Shown here: in pieces, positions 53,944 to 63,758 of the stretch
Position numbering within the stretch: position 1 is the stretch's first letter
Layout: every line of letters starts with the position of its first letter
Assembly: GCF_011758805.1 (NCBI RefSeq)
Contig: NZ_JAANOW010000002.1
Coordinates: 62,001 to 126,000 of the forward strand
Reading direction: 5' to 3'
Source of the DNA: Mycolicibacterium fluoranthenivorans
GTDB lineage: Bacteria > Actinomycetota > Actinomycetes > Mycobacteriales > Mycobacteriaceae
Length of the DNA stretch: 64,000 nucleotides
Translations under genes and position numbers: made by a program
The notes under the pieces: generated by a model
The model's input: the letters and a program-made list of their open reading frames with translations, nothing else
Told to the model about the DNA's origin: nothing
Database searches by the model: none

Positions 53944-55578
53944 CTAGGTGGGGGCGGATTCGCCGGTGGCGGCGGCGTATCCGCTGCGGTAGCCGAACAC
54001 CATGGCCGGCCCCAGCGTGCCACCGGCGCCGCCGTAGGCCTTACCGGTCACCCCGGCCATCGCGTTGCCCGCCGCGAACAAGCCCTCGATCACCCTGCCG
54101 TTGACGTGGAGTACCCGGCCGTCCCGGTCGGTGCGTGGTCCACCCTTGGTGCCCATCGCGCCGACGGCCACGGGGACCGCGTAGAACGGCGCGGTGTCCA
54201 GCGGTCCGAGCGTCTGCAGTGCCGGTGTCGGAGCGGAGTTGTCGCCCCAATAGCCGTCGTATGCGCTTGCGCCGCGGTTGAATTCGGGATCCTGCTCGTG
54301 TTCGACGCTCGCGTTCCACGCCGAGATGGTGTGGGCGAGTCCGTCAGCGCAGATCCCGGTCTTCTCGGCGAGTTCTTCCAGGCCGGCCGATTTGTTGAAC
54401 CAGTCGGGCGCCTCGCTGCCGGGTTCGGTGCCCAGGAAGCCGTAGCGCTTGAGGTGCTGGTCGTCGAAGACGATCCAGGCCGGGTCGTTGAGGTAGCCGG
54501 CGCGCGGGTCCAGATGGTGGAAGGGCCCGGCCATGGAGTTGTATTCGCCCGCCTCGTTCAGGAAGCGTTTGCCCGCGCGGTTGACGATGATGCTGCGCGG
54601 CCGGGTGCGTTCCAGTCGGACGCTGCGACTGCGCGGCCTGCCGCCGAGGGTGTCACCGGGGATCTGCACGATCGGCACCCACCAGGCCTCACCCATGTTC
54701 GCCAGATCGGCGCCGCGGGCCATCGCCATCCGCAACCCGTCACCGGTGTTGTTCGGCGGGGACACCGCCCCGCGCATCGGCCCGCGCAGATAGGCCTCCA
54801 CCAGTTGCGGATCCCATTCGAACCCGCCGGTGGCCAGGATGACCCCGCGGCGGGCACCGACCCGGATCTCGGTGCCGTCGAAGGTGATTCGCACGCCGGT
54901 GATGCGGCCGCTCTCCTCCCCGTCACCTGAGTCGGCGATCAGTTCCACCGCCCGCGCCTCGGTCACCGGGGTCACGCCGCGGTCCAACAGCCCTTTGAGC
55001 AGGCCGGCGATCAGCGCGGAGCCGGCCACGCAGTAGTCACCGTCCAGGTCGTCGGCGGCGGCATGGATGCGTGCCCGGGTCTCGGCATCGATCCCGACAT
55101 TGCTGAAGTCCACCGGGAACGCCGTGATGCGGTCACCCCAGTCGCCGATCCGGGACCGGTCGAACGGTGTGGCGTTGAGTGACCGTCCGCCGCCGGGCCG
55201 TCCGCCGGGCAACTCGGGTTTGTAGTCGGGGAAGCCCTCGGCGACTTCGAACCGTAACTCGCTGTGTGCCTCAAGGAAGTCCAGCATCACCGGACCGGTG
55301 CGCACGAACGTCTCGACCAGCGAACGATCCATCAGGCCCAGGGACTGGGCCTCAAGGTATTTGAGGGCATCCTCGACGTTGAGGTCCGCGCCGGCCAGTC
55401 GGTCGTGTGCGGGTATCCAGACGATGCCGCCGGATACCGCGGTGGTGCCGCCGACCGTCGGCGCCTTCTCGTACACAGCCACCGACGCCCCGTTCACGGC
55501 GGCGGTGAGCGCGGCCGAGAGTCCGGCGCCACCGGTACCCAGGACGACGACGTCGACTTCCTGATCCCAATCCGACAC
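53944..55578 (-). CDS. KstD-like FAD-dependent dehydrogenase
   Basis: A 544-aa flavoprotein of the 3-ketosteroid Delta1-dehydrogenase family: VVVLGTGGAGLSAALTAAV, EKAPTVGGTTAVSGG, a mobile catalytic domain with GVILATGGFEWDPQLV, and the C-terminal GKAYGGAGGTLGPAMVFGY. It introduces a 1,2 double bond next to a ring ketone, or a comparable desaturation. It starts 14 bp before the IclR gene in the direction of transcription, so the regulator and this enzyme form one transcript. Confidence 0.88.
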   Translation of the reverse strand: MSDWDQEVDVVVLGTGGAGLSAALTAAVNGASVAVYEKAPTVGGTTAVSGGIVWIPAHDRLAGADLNVEDALKYLEAQSLGLMDRSLVETFVRTGPVMLDFLEAHSELRFEVAEGFPDYKPELPGGRPGGGRSLNATPFDRSRIGDWGDRITAFPVDFSNVGIDAETRARIHAAADDLDGDYCVAGSALIAGLLKGLLDRGVTPVTEARAVELIADSGDGEESGRITGVRITFDGTEIRVGARRGVILATGGFEWDPQLVEAYLRGPMRGAVSPPNNTGDGLRMAMARGADLANMGEAWWVPIVQIPGDTLGGRPRSRSVRLERTRPRSIIVNRAGKRFLNEAGEYNSMAGPFHHLDPRAGYLNDPAWIVFDDQHLKRYGFLGTEPGSEAPDWFNKSAGLEELAEKTGICADGLAHTISAWNASVEHEQDPEFNRGASAYDGYWGDNSAPTPALQTLGPLDTAPFYAVPVAVGAMGTKGGPRTDRDGRVLHVNGRVIEGLFAAGNAMAGVTGKAYGGAGGTLGPAMVFGYRSGYAAATGESAPT

Positions 55579-55592
55579 GATTGCCTGTCCTT

Positions 55593-56315
55593 TCAGCCGA
55601 GGATTTCGGAGAGTTGTCTGGCGGCACGGATCACGGCATCGCGGCCGCGCAGCACCACGTCCTCCCGATGGGAGATGAGGTTGATGCAGGCGGGAGGCGA
55701 GGGCGGTCGCCGTCGGACCGGGACCGCCAAACCATAGGTATCGGGCTCGATCTCACCATGGGTGATGACGAAGCCCTGTTCGCGGGCCTGGCTGACCAGA
55801 TCTCGCTCACCGGGGCGCGGCGGCATGCTCGACAGCAGGGCGATTCCGGCCGAGCCGCGGTCGAGTGGGTAGCGGCTGCCCTCATGGAAGGACAGTTGGT
55901 AGAACACCAGTGTCGGCACGATCACGGCGATGGCGACCTGCTGATCGCCCTCGGCCACCAGCAGCGAGACGGTGGTGCCCAGGTCGTCGGCCAGCAGGCG
56001 CAGGGTCGGCACGCTGAGTTGGCGCACGTTGTTGTCGAAGGCGGCGCCGAGCACGGCCAGGGTCGCGGCCGGCCGGTACTTACCGTCTTCGCCCTTGGTG
56101 ATGAAGCGCGCTTGCGCGAGCGTGCTGAGCAGTCGGTAGGCGATGGTGCGGTGCACGCCGACGAAATCGGCGACCTCGGCCGCGGTGACACCCGAGGGTG
56201 CGCTGGCCACCGCCTGTAAGGCGGAAAGGCCCCTGGCCAGAGTCTGCGATCCGGCAGCGGTCGACGCGCTGCCGTCCGCGCGGGGGCTGCCGTCGCGTCC
56301 CTTGACAGACGTCAT
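55593..56315 (-). CDS. IclR-family transcriptional regulator
   Basis: A 240-aa regulator: helix-turn-helix in VTAAEVADFVGVHRTIAYRL (about 42-62) and an IclR ligand domain (DRGSAGIALLSSMPP, GLAVPVRRRP). It is divergent from the mhp-like operon starting at 56,415, whose promoter region carries operator-like site g. It may control that operon and the KstD-like gene behind it; whether it also binds the GAGAAT motif is unknown. Confidence 0.87.
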   Translation of the reverse strand: MTSVKGRDGSPRADGSASTAAGSQTLARGLSALQAVASAPSGVTAAEVADFVGVHRTIAYRLLSTLAQARFITKGEDGKYRPAATLAVLGAAFDNNVRQLSVPTLRLLADDLGTTVSLLVAEGDQQVAIAVIVPTLVFYQLSFHEGSRYPLDRGSAGIALLSSMPPRPGERDLVSQAREQGFVITHGEIEPDTYGLAVPVRRRPPSPPACINLISHREDVVLRGRDAVIRAARQLSEILG

Positions 56316-56384
56316 CGTGAGAGTGATGCTCTATACATAGTGCACATTGATGTCCGATATTAGCACAGATGATTCACGTAAAAC

Positions 56385-56399
56385 GAGAATGATATTTCC
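56385..56399. promoter_or_regulatory. Operator-like site g: GAGAAT-GAT-ATTTCC
   Basis: Lies 16-30 bp upstream of the mhp-like operon start, between the divergent IclR gene and the hydrolase gene. One perfect and one degenerate arm. Confidence 0.5.
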
Positions 56400-56414
56400 G
56401 CAGGAAGGGGCGGC

Positions 56415-57299
56415 ATGGCTGTGACTCCGGTGCACGAAAGCGTCTGGAGCGACCTACAGGGCGTGGCCTTCACACAGGGGTATCTGGACGCCGGCGGAGT
56501 GCGCACCCGGTACCTGCACACTGGGGACGCGGGGGGTGAGGCCAAGCCGGCCCTGGTCTTCCTACACGGGTCCGGCGGTCACGCCGAGGCCTATGTACGC
56601 AATCTCGAAGCGCACGCCGAGCACTTCTCCACCTGGTCCATCGACATGCTCGGTCACGGCTACACCGACAAGCCGGGGCACCCTTTGGAGGTCGCGCACT
56701 ATGTCGATCATCTGCTCACGGTCTTCGACGCGATCGGGGCACAGAAGGTGTATCTGTCCGGTGAGTCCCTCGGCGGCTGGGTTGCCGCCCGCGCCGCGTC
56801 CGACCACCCCGATCGGATCGAGCGACTGGTCCTCAACACCGCCGGCGGGTCACAGGCCGATCCCGAGGTGATGAAGCGCATCATCACGCTGTCCATGGCC
56901 GCCGCCGAGAACCCGGACTGGGATACCGTGCAGGCGCGCATCACATGGCTGATGGCCGACAAGTCCAAGGGCTATGACGATATCGTCGCCAGCCGCCAGA
57001 AGGTCTACCAGCAAGCAGGTTTCGTGGCCGCCATGAGCGACATCATGGCCTTGCAGGATCCGCAGATCCGGGCCCGCAACCTGCTCGGCCCGGCCGAGTA
57101 CGGGGCCATCACCGCGCCCACGTTGGTGTTGTGGACCAGCGATGACCCGACCGCCGACGTCAGTGAGGGCAGACGCATCTCGGAGATGATCCCGGGTGCG
57201 CGCTTCGAGGTGATGTCCGGTTGTGGGCACTGGCCGCAGTACGAGGACCCCAAGACGTTCAACCGCCTGCACCTGGACTTCTTACTGGGGCGGGCATGA
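56415..57299 (+). CDS. Meta-cleavage product hydrolase (MhpC-like alpha/beta hydrolase)
   Basis: A 294-aa alpha/beta hydrolase: oxyanion segment [15 protein letters not shown], nucleophile Ser in [12 protein letters not shown], Asp in [10 protein letters not shown] and His in [11 protein letters not shown]. It would hydrolyse the ring-opened diketo acid produced by MhpB. ATG at 56,415 follows AGGAAGGGG. The stop overlaps the mhpA start, and the operon runs through at least seven genes to the window end. Confidence 0.85.
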   Translation: MAVTPVHESVWSDLQGVAFTQGYLDAGGVRTRYLHTGDAGGEAKPALVFLHGSGGHAEAYVRNLEAHAEHFSTWSIDMLGHGYTDKPGHPLEVAHYVDHLLTVFDAIGAQKVYLSGESLGGWVAARAASDHPDRIERLVLNTAGGSQADPEVMKRIITLSMAAAENPDWDTVQARITWLMADKSKGYDDIVASRQKVYQQAGFVAAMSDIMALQDPQIRARNLLGPAEYGAITAPTLVLWTSDDPTADVSEGRRISEMIPGARFEVMSGCGHWPQYEDPKTFNRLHLDFLLGRA

Positions 57300-58978
57300 C
57301 GGAGGTCGACGTCCTCATCGTCGGAGCCGGCCCCGTCGGCCTGACGCTGGCGAACATCCTTGGCCTGCAAGGTGTGCGAACGCTGGTGGTGGAGGACCGC
57401 GACACCCTCATCGACTATCCGCGTGGCGTGGGGCTCGATGACGAGTCGCTGCGCACGTTCCAGTCGATCGGTCTGGTCGAACAGATCCTGCCGCACACCG
57501 TGCCCAACCAGATCCTGCGGTTCTACGACGGCCACCGTGGCCTGCTGGCCGAGATGGCACCGCCCGACGCGCGGTTCGGCTGGCCCAAGCGCAACGGTTT
57601 CGTCCAGCCGCTCGTCGACGCGGAGCTGCTCAAGGGGCTGGCCCGGTTCGAGACCGTCCGGGTCTTGTGGAGCACCAAGATGGAGAGCGCCGCCCAGGAC
57701 GGCGACGGGGTGAGCGTCGAGTTGCTCCACGACGGCACACCGTCGACGGTGCGGGCACGCTATCTTGTCGGCTGCGACGGCGGACGCAGTGCCACCCGGC
57801 GCATGATGGATGTCAGCTTCGACGGCACCACCTCCGAAACCCGCTGGCTGGTGGTCGATCTGGCCAATGACCCACTCGGGCATCCCAACAGCGAGGTCGG
57901 TGCCGATCCGGCCCGGCCGTACGCCTCCATCTCGATCGCGCACGGTATCCGGCGCTTCGAGTTCATGATCCACGCCGATGAGACCGACGAGCAGGTGGAG
58001 CGGCCGGAATTCATCGCCCGGATGCTGGCACCGTTCGTTCCGCACCCCGACCGGGTCGACATCATCCGGCACCGCGTCTACACCCATCACTCCCGGATCG
58101 CGGGTTCGTTCCGCAAGGGCCGGATGCTGCTCGGCGGCGATGCCGCGCACCTGATGCCGGTGTGGCAGGGGCAGGGATACAACAGCGGTATCCGGGACGC
58201 GGCCAACCTGGGCTGGAAGCTGGCCGCCGTCGTCAACGGACACGCCGGGGACGCCCTGCTGGAAAGCTATGACACCGAACGGCGCAAGCATGCCCGCGCG
58301 ATGATCGACCTCTCCACTCTGGTCGGCAGAGTCATCTCGCCGACGAACCGGCACGTGGCGATGCTGCGGGACAAGCTCATCCGCGCGGCATCGGTGGTGC
58401 CGACGCTGAAGCGTTACGTGCTGGAGATGCGGTTCAAGCCGATGCCGAGGTACGACACGGGTGCGGTGGTACATGACAGCCCCGCCACTTCGACCTCTCC
58501 GGTGGGCACCCTGTTCATCCAGCCGCACGTGGACACGCGCACTGCTCAGCACCTGCTCCTCGATGAGGTGTTGGGAAACGGATTCGCGGTCCTGGCGTGG
58601 AACAACAATCTCCGCGAGCTGCTGGACGACGAGATATTCGCACGGTGGAAAGCACTGGGCGCGACGTTCGTCGAAGCCCGGCCCGGCACCCAGCTGCAGT
58701 GGGCAGGTCACGACGACCCCGATATCACCATCGTCGGGGACCGCACGGGCGCGTTGAAGAAGTTCTTCGATGCCCACACCGCATCGGTGCTCTTCCTGCG
58801 CCCGGACCGGTGCATCGCCGCCGCAGGTATCGCCCAATTGTCAAACGAGCTGAGCGTCAAGTTGTTCGACGTCCTGCACCTGACCGAGGGAGGTGAATCC
58901 CATGTCGCAAGTCGCCCTGTGCTGTATGTCGCACAGCCCGCTGCTGAATCTGCCGGGACCGTCGGCGGAACTGCTTGA
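57296..58978 (+). CDS. mhpA: MhpA-like FAD-dependent aromatic hydroxylase
   Basis: A 560-aa class A flavoprotein monooxygenase: FAD motif [17 protein letters not shown], the [13 protein letters not shown] segment and [21 protein letters not shown] (read in parts), all as in 3-(3-hydroxyphenyl)propionate hydroxylase. It would form a catechol with NADH and O2. ATG at 57,296 overlaps the hydrolase stop. The last 26 codons overlap the start of mhpB in another frame (77 bp), an unusually long overlap whose end ([11 protein letters not shown]) looks non-homologous, so the original stop may have been lost. Confidence 0.88.
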   Translation: MTEVDVLIVGAGPVGLTLANILGLQGVRTLVVEDRDTLIDYPRGVGLDDESLRTFQSIGLVEQILPHTVPNQILRFYDGHRGLLAEMAPPDARFGWPKRNGFVQPLVDAELLKGLARFETVRVLWSTKMESAAQDGDGVSVELLHDGTPSTVRARYLVGCDGGRSATRRMMDVSFDGTTSETRWLVVDLANDPLGHPNSEVGADPARPYASISIAHGIRRFEFMIHADETDEQVERPEFIARMLAPFVPHPDRVDIIRHRVYTHHSRIAGSFRKGRMLLGGDAAHLMPVWQGQGYNSGIRDAANLGWKLAAVVNGHAGDALLESYDTERRKHARAMIDLSTLVGRVISPTNRHVAMLRDKLIRAASVVPTLKRYVLEMRFKPMPRYDTGAVVHDSPATSTSPVGTLFIQPHVDTRTAQHLLLDEVLGNGFAVLAWNNNLRELLDDEIFARWKALGATFVEARPGTQLQWAGHDDPDITIVGDRTGALKKFFDAHTASVLFLRPDRCIAAAGIAQLSNELSVKLFDVLHLTEGGESHVASRPVLYVAQPAAESAGTVGGTA

Positions 58979-59858
58979 GGACATCGACGCCCAGCTCGCG
59001 CGGACGCGTGCCTTCGTCGCGGACTTCGATCCCGAGCTCGTCGTGATCTTCTCCCCGGACCACTACAACGGGTTCTTCTATCGGTTGATGCCGCCGTTCT
59101 GCATCGGCAGTGCCGCCACCGGAGTCGGCGATTACGGCACCTACGCCGGGCCGCTCGACGTACCCGCCGAGCTGGCCAACGAGATGGCCACCGCGGTGTG
59201 GGACGCCGGTGTCGACGTGTCGCTGTCGGCGGCCATGGACGTGGATCACGGGACGACGCAGCCGCTGGAAGTCCTGTTCGGCTCGGATAATCTGGGCGCG
59301 GCGTCGCCTCCCGTCATCCCCGTGTTCATCAACTCGGTGGCCACCCCGTTGGGTCCGCTGAAGCGCACCCGCGCTCTCGGGTCGGCGATCGGTGAGTACC
59401 TGGGATCGCTGGGCACGCGCGTGCTGGTGGTCGGTTCCGGTGGGCTGTCCCACGATCCGCCGGTGCCCACGCTGGCCACGGCTCCGCCGGCAGCGCTGGC
59501 GCGCATCGTGGGCGGGGCGCCGATGTCCCCGGAAGGACGGGCAGCGCGGCAGCAGGCGGTGATCGCGGCCGCACACGACTTCGCGCACGGGGAGAGTCCG
59601 TTGCAGCCGCTGAACCCGGACTGGGATCACGCACTGCTCGATCTGATCGACACCAACCGGCTGGCCGAGGTGGACGGCTGGAGCAACGACTGGATTGCGC
59701 GCGAGGCCGGCAATTCGGCACATGAGATCCGCACCTGGGTGGCGGCTTTCGCCGCCCTGGCCAGTCAAGGTGACTACCACACGCAGCAGCGCTATTACCG
59801 TGCTGCTCCCGAGTTGATCGCGGGCTTCGCGATCCGGACGGCGGTTCGTGCAGGATGA
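58902..59858 (+). CDS. mhpB: 2,3-dihydroxyphenylpropionate 1,2-dioxygenase-like type II extradiol dioxygenase
   Basis: A 318-aa LigB-type extradiol dioxygenase highly similar in plan to E. coli MhpB: CMSHSPL near the start, [22 protein letters not shown] and [12 protein letters not shown] with the conserved catalytic/iron-binding His residues. It cleaves the catechol made by MhpA. ATG at 58,902 is preceded by GGAGG; a GTG at 58,893 is possible. Stop and start overlap with the next gene by 4 bp. Confidence 0.92.
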   Translation: MSQVALCCMSHSPLLNLPGPSAELLEDIDAQLARTRAFVADFDPELVVIFSPDHYNGFFYRLMPPFCIGSAATGVGDYGTYAGPLDVPAELANEMATAVWDAGVDVSLSAAMDVDHGTTQPLEVLFGSDNLGAASPPVIPVFINSVATPLGPLKRTRALGSAIGEYLGSLGTRVLVVGSGGLSHDPPVPTLATAPPAALARIVGGAPMSPEGRAARQQAVIAAAHDFAHGESPLQPLNPDWDHALLDLIDTNRLAEVDGWSNDWIAREAGNSAHEIRTWVAAFAALASQGDYHTQQRYYRAAPELIAGFAIRTAVRAG

Positions 59859-61612
59859 CAGAACCCTTTGATCACACCGTCGATGTCCTCGTCATCGGTT
59901 CCGGTGCCGGCGGCATGACCGCGGCCCTGCGCGCCGACGCGTCCGGGCTGGACACCCTCCTCGTGGAGAAGTCGCCGAGATTCGGTGGCTCGTCGGCCCT
60001 TTCCGGCGGCGGTATCTGGGTGCCGGGTGCCCCATCCCAACGCAAGGCCGGCTATTCGCCGGACCCCGACGGGGTGTTCGAGTATCTCAAGACCATCACC
60101 GGAGGGCTGGTCAGTGACGACCGGTTGCGCACCTACGTCGACACCGGCCCGGAGATGATGGAGTTTCTGGAGAAGTCCAGCGACTGGTTCGAGTTCGTGT
60201 GGAAGCCGGGTTACGCGGATTACTACCCGGAACTGCCCGGTGGTTCCGCGCTCGGCAGCACCATCAACGTGCCGGAGATCGATCTGCGCAAACTCGGCGA
60301 CGAGGAGCAGAACCTGCTCGCTCCGCTGGCGCTTGCTCCCAAGGGGATCTGGTTCGCCCCCAAGGACCTTCGGCTCTTCTATCAGGTCCGGCAGAACTGG
60401 CGCGGTAAGGCGGTGCTGCTCAAGCTGATCTGGCGGATGTTCCGGGCCCGGGTGTTCGGAGACCGGATGGCCGCCATCGGGCAGTCGCTGATGGCCCGGA
60501 TGCGGCTGGCGCTCAAGGAGAAGAACATCCCGCTGTGGCTGTCCGCGCCGATGACCGAGCTCATCGCCGACGTGGACGGGAACGTCGTGGGTGCGGTGGT
60601 GGAACGTGACGGCACGTCGTTGCGTGTCGCCGCCCGGCGCGGTGTGGTGGTCGCCTCCGGCGGGTTCGACCACGACATGGCCTGGCGCCGGCAGCATCTG
60701 CCGTTGTTGGAGGAGGACTGGAGTTTCGGTAATCCCGCGGCCACCGGCGACGGGATCCGTGCGGGCGAGAAGGTCGGCGCGGCCACCGACCTGCTGGACG
60801 AGGCGTGGTGGTTCCCGGCCATGTGCTGGCCCGACGGGCGGCTGCAGTTCATGCTCAACGAGCGGATGATGCCGGCGCAGTTCGTGGTCAACGGGGCCGG
60901 TAAGCGGTTCATCAACGAGGCCGCGCCGTATATGGATTTCGCGCACGCCATGATCGAGGGCCAGCGGGCGTGGCTGGGCGAGCGAAGCGACGAGGGCGAC
61001 GAGGGAAAGGCGGCGCCGCACATCCCGTGCTGGCTGATCACCGATATCACGTCGTTCCACCGGTACGTGGTCGGCGGGCACCTGCCTATCCCGAAGATCC
61101 CGTTCGCTCCGGTGCCGACCGGCCGCAAGATCCCGCAGGCGTGGCTGGACTCCGGCATCGTGGTCGCCGCCGACACCATGGGTGAGCTGGCGACCAAGAT
61201 CGGGGTGCCGGCAGAGGAGTTGCAGCGCACCGCAACCCGGTTCAACGAACTCGCGTTCAGGGGACACGACGACGACTTCAACCGCGGCGACAGCGCCTAC
61301 GACAACTACTACGGCGACCCGACCCTGCCCAACCCCAACCTGGCCCCGCTGGGCAAGGCACCTTATCTGGCGTTTCAGATCATCCTCGGTGACCTGGGCA
61401 CCTCGGGTGGATTGCTCACCGACGAGCACGCCAGGGTGCTGCGCGAGGACGGGACCGTCATCGGCGGGCTCTACGCCACCGGCAACGCGTCGGCCGCGGT
61501 GATGGGCCGCAGCTATGCCGGTGCGGGCGCCACCATCGGACCGGCCATGACGTTCGGATACGTCGCAGCAGAACACATCTCCCACAATTCCGATCGAGAG
61601 GTAACCGCATGA
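59855..61612 (+). CDS. KstD-like FAD-dependent dehydrogenase, second in this region
   Basis: A 585-aa flavoprotein: [61 protein letters not shown] and [19 protein letters not shown], all typical of KstD/3-oxosteroid dehydrogenases. A SEATG-type DNA repeat occurs in an insertion near residue 376 ([11 protein letters not shown]). It is coupled to mhpB and the LLM gene by 4-bp overlaps. Two KstD-like genes around one mhp-like operon suggest that ring desaturation precedes aromatisation and cleavage. Confidence 0.88.
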   Translation: MTEPFDHTVDVLVIGSGAGGMTAALRADASGLDTLLVEKSPRFGGSSALSGGGIWVPGAPSQRKAGYSPDPDGVFEYLKTITGGLVSDDRLRTYVDTGPEMMEFLEKSSDWFEFVWKPGYADYYPELPGGSALGSTINVPEIDLRKLGDEEQNLLAPLALAPKGIWFAPKDLRLFYQVRQNWRGKAVLLKLIWRMFRARVFGDRMAAIGQSLMARMRLALKEKNIPLWLSAPMTELIADVDGNVVGAVVERDGTSLRVAARRGVVVASGGFDHDMAWRRQHLPLLEEDWSFGNPAATGDGIRAGEKVGAATDLLDEAWWFPAMCWPDGRLQFMLNERMMPAQFVVNGAGKRFINEAAPYMDFAHAMIEGQRAWLGERSDEGDEGKAAPHIPCWLITDITSFHRYVVGGHLPIPKIPFAPVPTGRKIPQAWLDSGIVVAADTMGELATKIGVPAEELQRTATRFNELAFRGHDDDFNRGDSAYDNYYGDPTLPNPNLAPLGKAPYLAFQIILGDLGTSGGLLTDEHARVLREDGTVIGGLYATGNASAAVMGRSYAGAGATIGPAMTFGYVAAEHISHNSDREVTA

Positions 61613-62925
61613 AAATCTCGCTGTTCTACGAATTCCCGCTGCCACGGCCGTGGTCGGAGGACGACGAGCACCAGCTGTTCCAGCATGGCCTGGATGAGGT
61701 GGAGGCCGCGGACAAGGCCGGCTTCTCCACCGTCTGGCTCACCGAGCACCACTTCCTGGAGGAGTACTGCCACTCCACCGCGCCCGAGATGTTCCTGGCC
61801 GCAGCAAGCCAACGCACCAAGGACATTCGACTCGGCTTCGGTGTGATGCACCTGCCCCCGCCCATCAACCACCCGGCCCGTATCGCCGAGCGGGTCGCCA
61901 CCTTGGACCATCTGTCCAACGGTCGGGTGGAATTCGGCACCGGTGAGGGCTCCTCGGTCGCCGAACTGGGCGGATTCGACATCGACCCGGCCGACAAGCG
62001 CACCATGTGGGAAGAAGCGCTGGAGGTGTCCATCCGCTGTATGACCGAGGCGCCGTTCACCGGATTCAAGGGCGAGCACGTCGAGATGCCGGCCCGCAAT
62101 GTCATCCCGAAGCCGCTGCAGAGCCCGCACCCACCGGTGTGGGTGGCGTGCACGCGCCCGTCGTCGGTGCAGATGGCCGCCCAGAAGGCCATCGGCGCAC
62201 TGAGTTTCGCCTATACCGGGCCCGAAGCGCTCAAGGACCGGGTGGACGGCTACTACCAGGAATTCGAAGAGCAGGGCGCGCCGGTCACCCCGGCCATCAA
62301 TCCCAATATCCTGGCCATCGGCGGTGACCTCTCGATGATGGTGGCCCGAACCGATGAAGAGGCGCTCCAGCGACTCGGTACCGGCGGCGGGTTCTTCTCC
62401 TTCGGCATCATGCACTACTACCTGACCGGTATGCACACCCCGGGACGGACCGGTGTGTGGGACCTCTACCAGGAGGCGGTCAAGGAAGACCCGACGCTGG
62501 CCTACGGTCCGGGCCGCGGCGCCATCGGTTCGCCGGACACGGTGCGGGAGTTCCTGCGCGGCTACGAGGCCAGCGGCGTCGACGAGATCATCCTGCTGAT
62601 GAACCCGCGCAGCCACGAGGGCACCATGGAATCCATCGAGATCATGGGCAAGGAGATCCTGCCCGAGTTCATCGAGCGTGACCAGTCGGCGGTGGCCGCC
62701 AAGGCCAAGCGGCTGGCGCCGGTCATCGAGAAGGTCGAGGCGCGCCGGCAGCCCTCCGATGCTCCGCTGTTCGACGAGACCTACTCCTTCGGCGGTCTGC
62801 CCACCGGCCGCGGTGGAAAGTTCACCGCCGGTGAGATTCCCGAGGCCATGGCCGAGATCAACGAGGGCCGCGTGAAGGCCGCTCAGCTGGAGAAGGAACA
62901 GCGCGAGGCAAGCAAGGAGAGATGA
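61609..62925 (+). CDS. LLM-class flavin-dependent monooxygenase-like protein
   Basis: A 438-aa luciferase-like protein: FSTVWLTEHHFLEEYC, RLGFGVMHLPPPINHPARIAERV (read in parts), LSNGRVEFGTGEGSS and VIPKPLQSPHPPVWVA. These resemble bacterial luciferase alpha-like FMN-dependent monooxygenases more than F420 enzymes. A Lys/Glu-rich C-terminal extension of about 60 residues follows the barrel. Start and stop overlap its neighbours by 4 bp. It might perform a Baeyer-Villiger-like or hydroxylation step. Confidence 0.85.
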   Translation: MKISLFYEFPLPRPWSEDDEHQLFQHGLDEVEAADKAGFSTVWLTEHHFLEEYCHSTAPEMFLAAASQRTKDIRLGFGVMHLPPPINHPARIAERVATLDHLSNGRVEFGTGEGSSVAELGGFDIDPADKRTMWEEALEVSIRCMTEAPFTGFKGEHVEMPARNVIPKPLQSPHPPVWVACTRPSSVQMAAQKAIGALSFAYTGPEALKDRVDGYYQEFEEQGAPVTPAINPNILAIGGDLSMMVARTDEEALQRLGTGGGFFSFGIMHYYLTGMHTPGRTGVWDLYQEAVKEDPTLAYGPGRGAIGSPDTVREFLRGYEASGVDEIILLMNPRSHEGTMESIEIMGKEILPEFIERDQSAVAAKAKRLAPVIEKVEARRQPSDAPLFDETYSFGGLPTGRGGKFTAGEIPEAMAEINEGRVKAAQLEKEQREASKER

Positions 62926-63758
62926 CCGACGAACGCTGGCGTTATGACGGTCGCCGGGTGGTGGTGACGGGATGCGCATCGGGTATCGGCGCGCATCTCG
63001 CCGCACAACTGGCCGATCTCGGCGCACGTGTCACCGGGCTCGATCTACGCCCACCGCAGACCGAGCCGGCGCAGTTCATCAAGGTGGACTTCGCCGACGC
63101 CGCGTCCATCGATGCCGCGGTCGCGGCGATCGACGGTCCCGTCGACGCGTTGTTCAATGTCGCCGGGGTGTCCTCGGGTATCGGCAAACCGCTGCTGGTC
63201 GTCACCATCAACTTCCTCGGGATGCGCCATTTCACTGAAGGGCTGATTCCGCAGCTGCCGGCGGGGGCGGCGATCGCCAACGTCTCGTCGCTGGCCGCCG
63301 CCGACTACCTGGCCAACACCGCGGTGACGGCGGGCCTGTTGGCGACCACCTCGATGGCCGACGGCATCGAGTGGTGCCGCCGCAATCCGCAGGCGCTGGC
63401 CGACGGTGGCTACCGGCTGTCCAAGGAGGCGATCATCCTGTACGGCATGAGTCGGGCACTTGCCTTGGGGGAGAGGGGCATCCGGATCAACTGCACCGGA
63501 CCCGGCGTGACCGAGACGCCGATTCTGGACCAGTTGCGCGGTGCTTACGGACCGGACTATCTGGATTCGTTCCCCACGCTGCTGGGCCACGTGTGCGGTC
63601 CGGACGAGCAGGCGTCGGTGCTGGCCTTCCTCAACAGCCCAGCGGCAAGCTACATTTCGGGACAGGTGATCTGGGTGGACGGCGGCACCGTCGCAGGCCG
63701 GATCGCAGCGACCCTGCCGTCGGAGACGGCATATGAGGCCCGGGAAGGAACCCTCTGA
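62922..63758 (+). CDS. 3-alpha-hydroxysteroid dehydrogenase-like SDR
   Basis: A 278-aa SDR: TGCASGIGAHLAAQLADLGA, FNVAGVSSGIGKP, SLAAADYLAN region, YRLSKEAIIL with Tyr and Lys, and the end GQVIWVDGGTVAG. The N-terminus and short beta-alpha insert resemble 3alpha-HSD/carbonyl reductases, the same type as the broken SDR at 8,682. Coupled to the LLM gene by overlap and followed directly by the next start. Confidence 0.86.
   Translation: MTDERWRYDGRRVVVTGCASGIGAHLAAQLADLGARVTGLDLRPPQTEPAQFIKVDFADAASIDAAVAAIDGPVDALFNVAGVSSGIGKPLLVVTINFLGMRHFTEGLIPQLPAGAAIANVSSLAAADYLANTAVTAGLLATTSMADGIEWCRRNPQALADGGYRLSKEAIILYGMSRALALGERGIRINCTGPGVTETPILDQLRGAYGPDYLDSFPTLLGHVCGPDEQASVLAFLNSPAASYISGQVIWVDGGTVAGRIAATLPSETAYEAREGTL

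Noticed and set aside
57005-58837. A 610-codon minus-strand open frame
   Set aside because: It is antisense to the well-supported MhpA-like hydroxylase and hydrolase genes; its Arg/His/Gln-rich composition is typical of a GC-rich shadow frame.
59795-61645. A 616-codon minus-strand open frame
   Set aside because: Antisense of the KstD-like gene, without recognisable domains.
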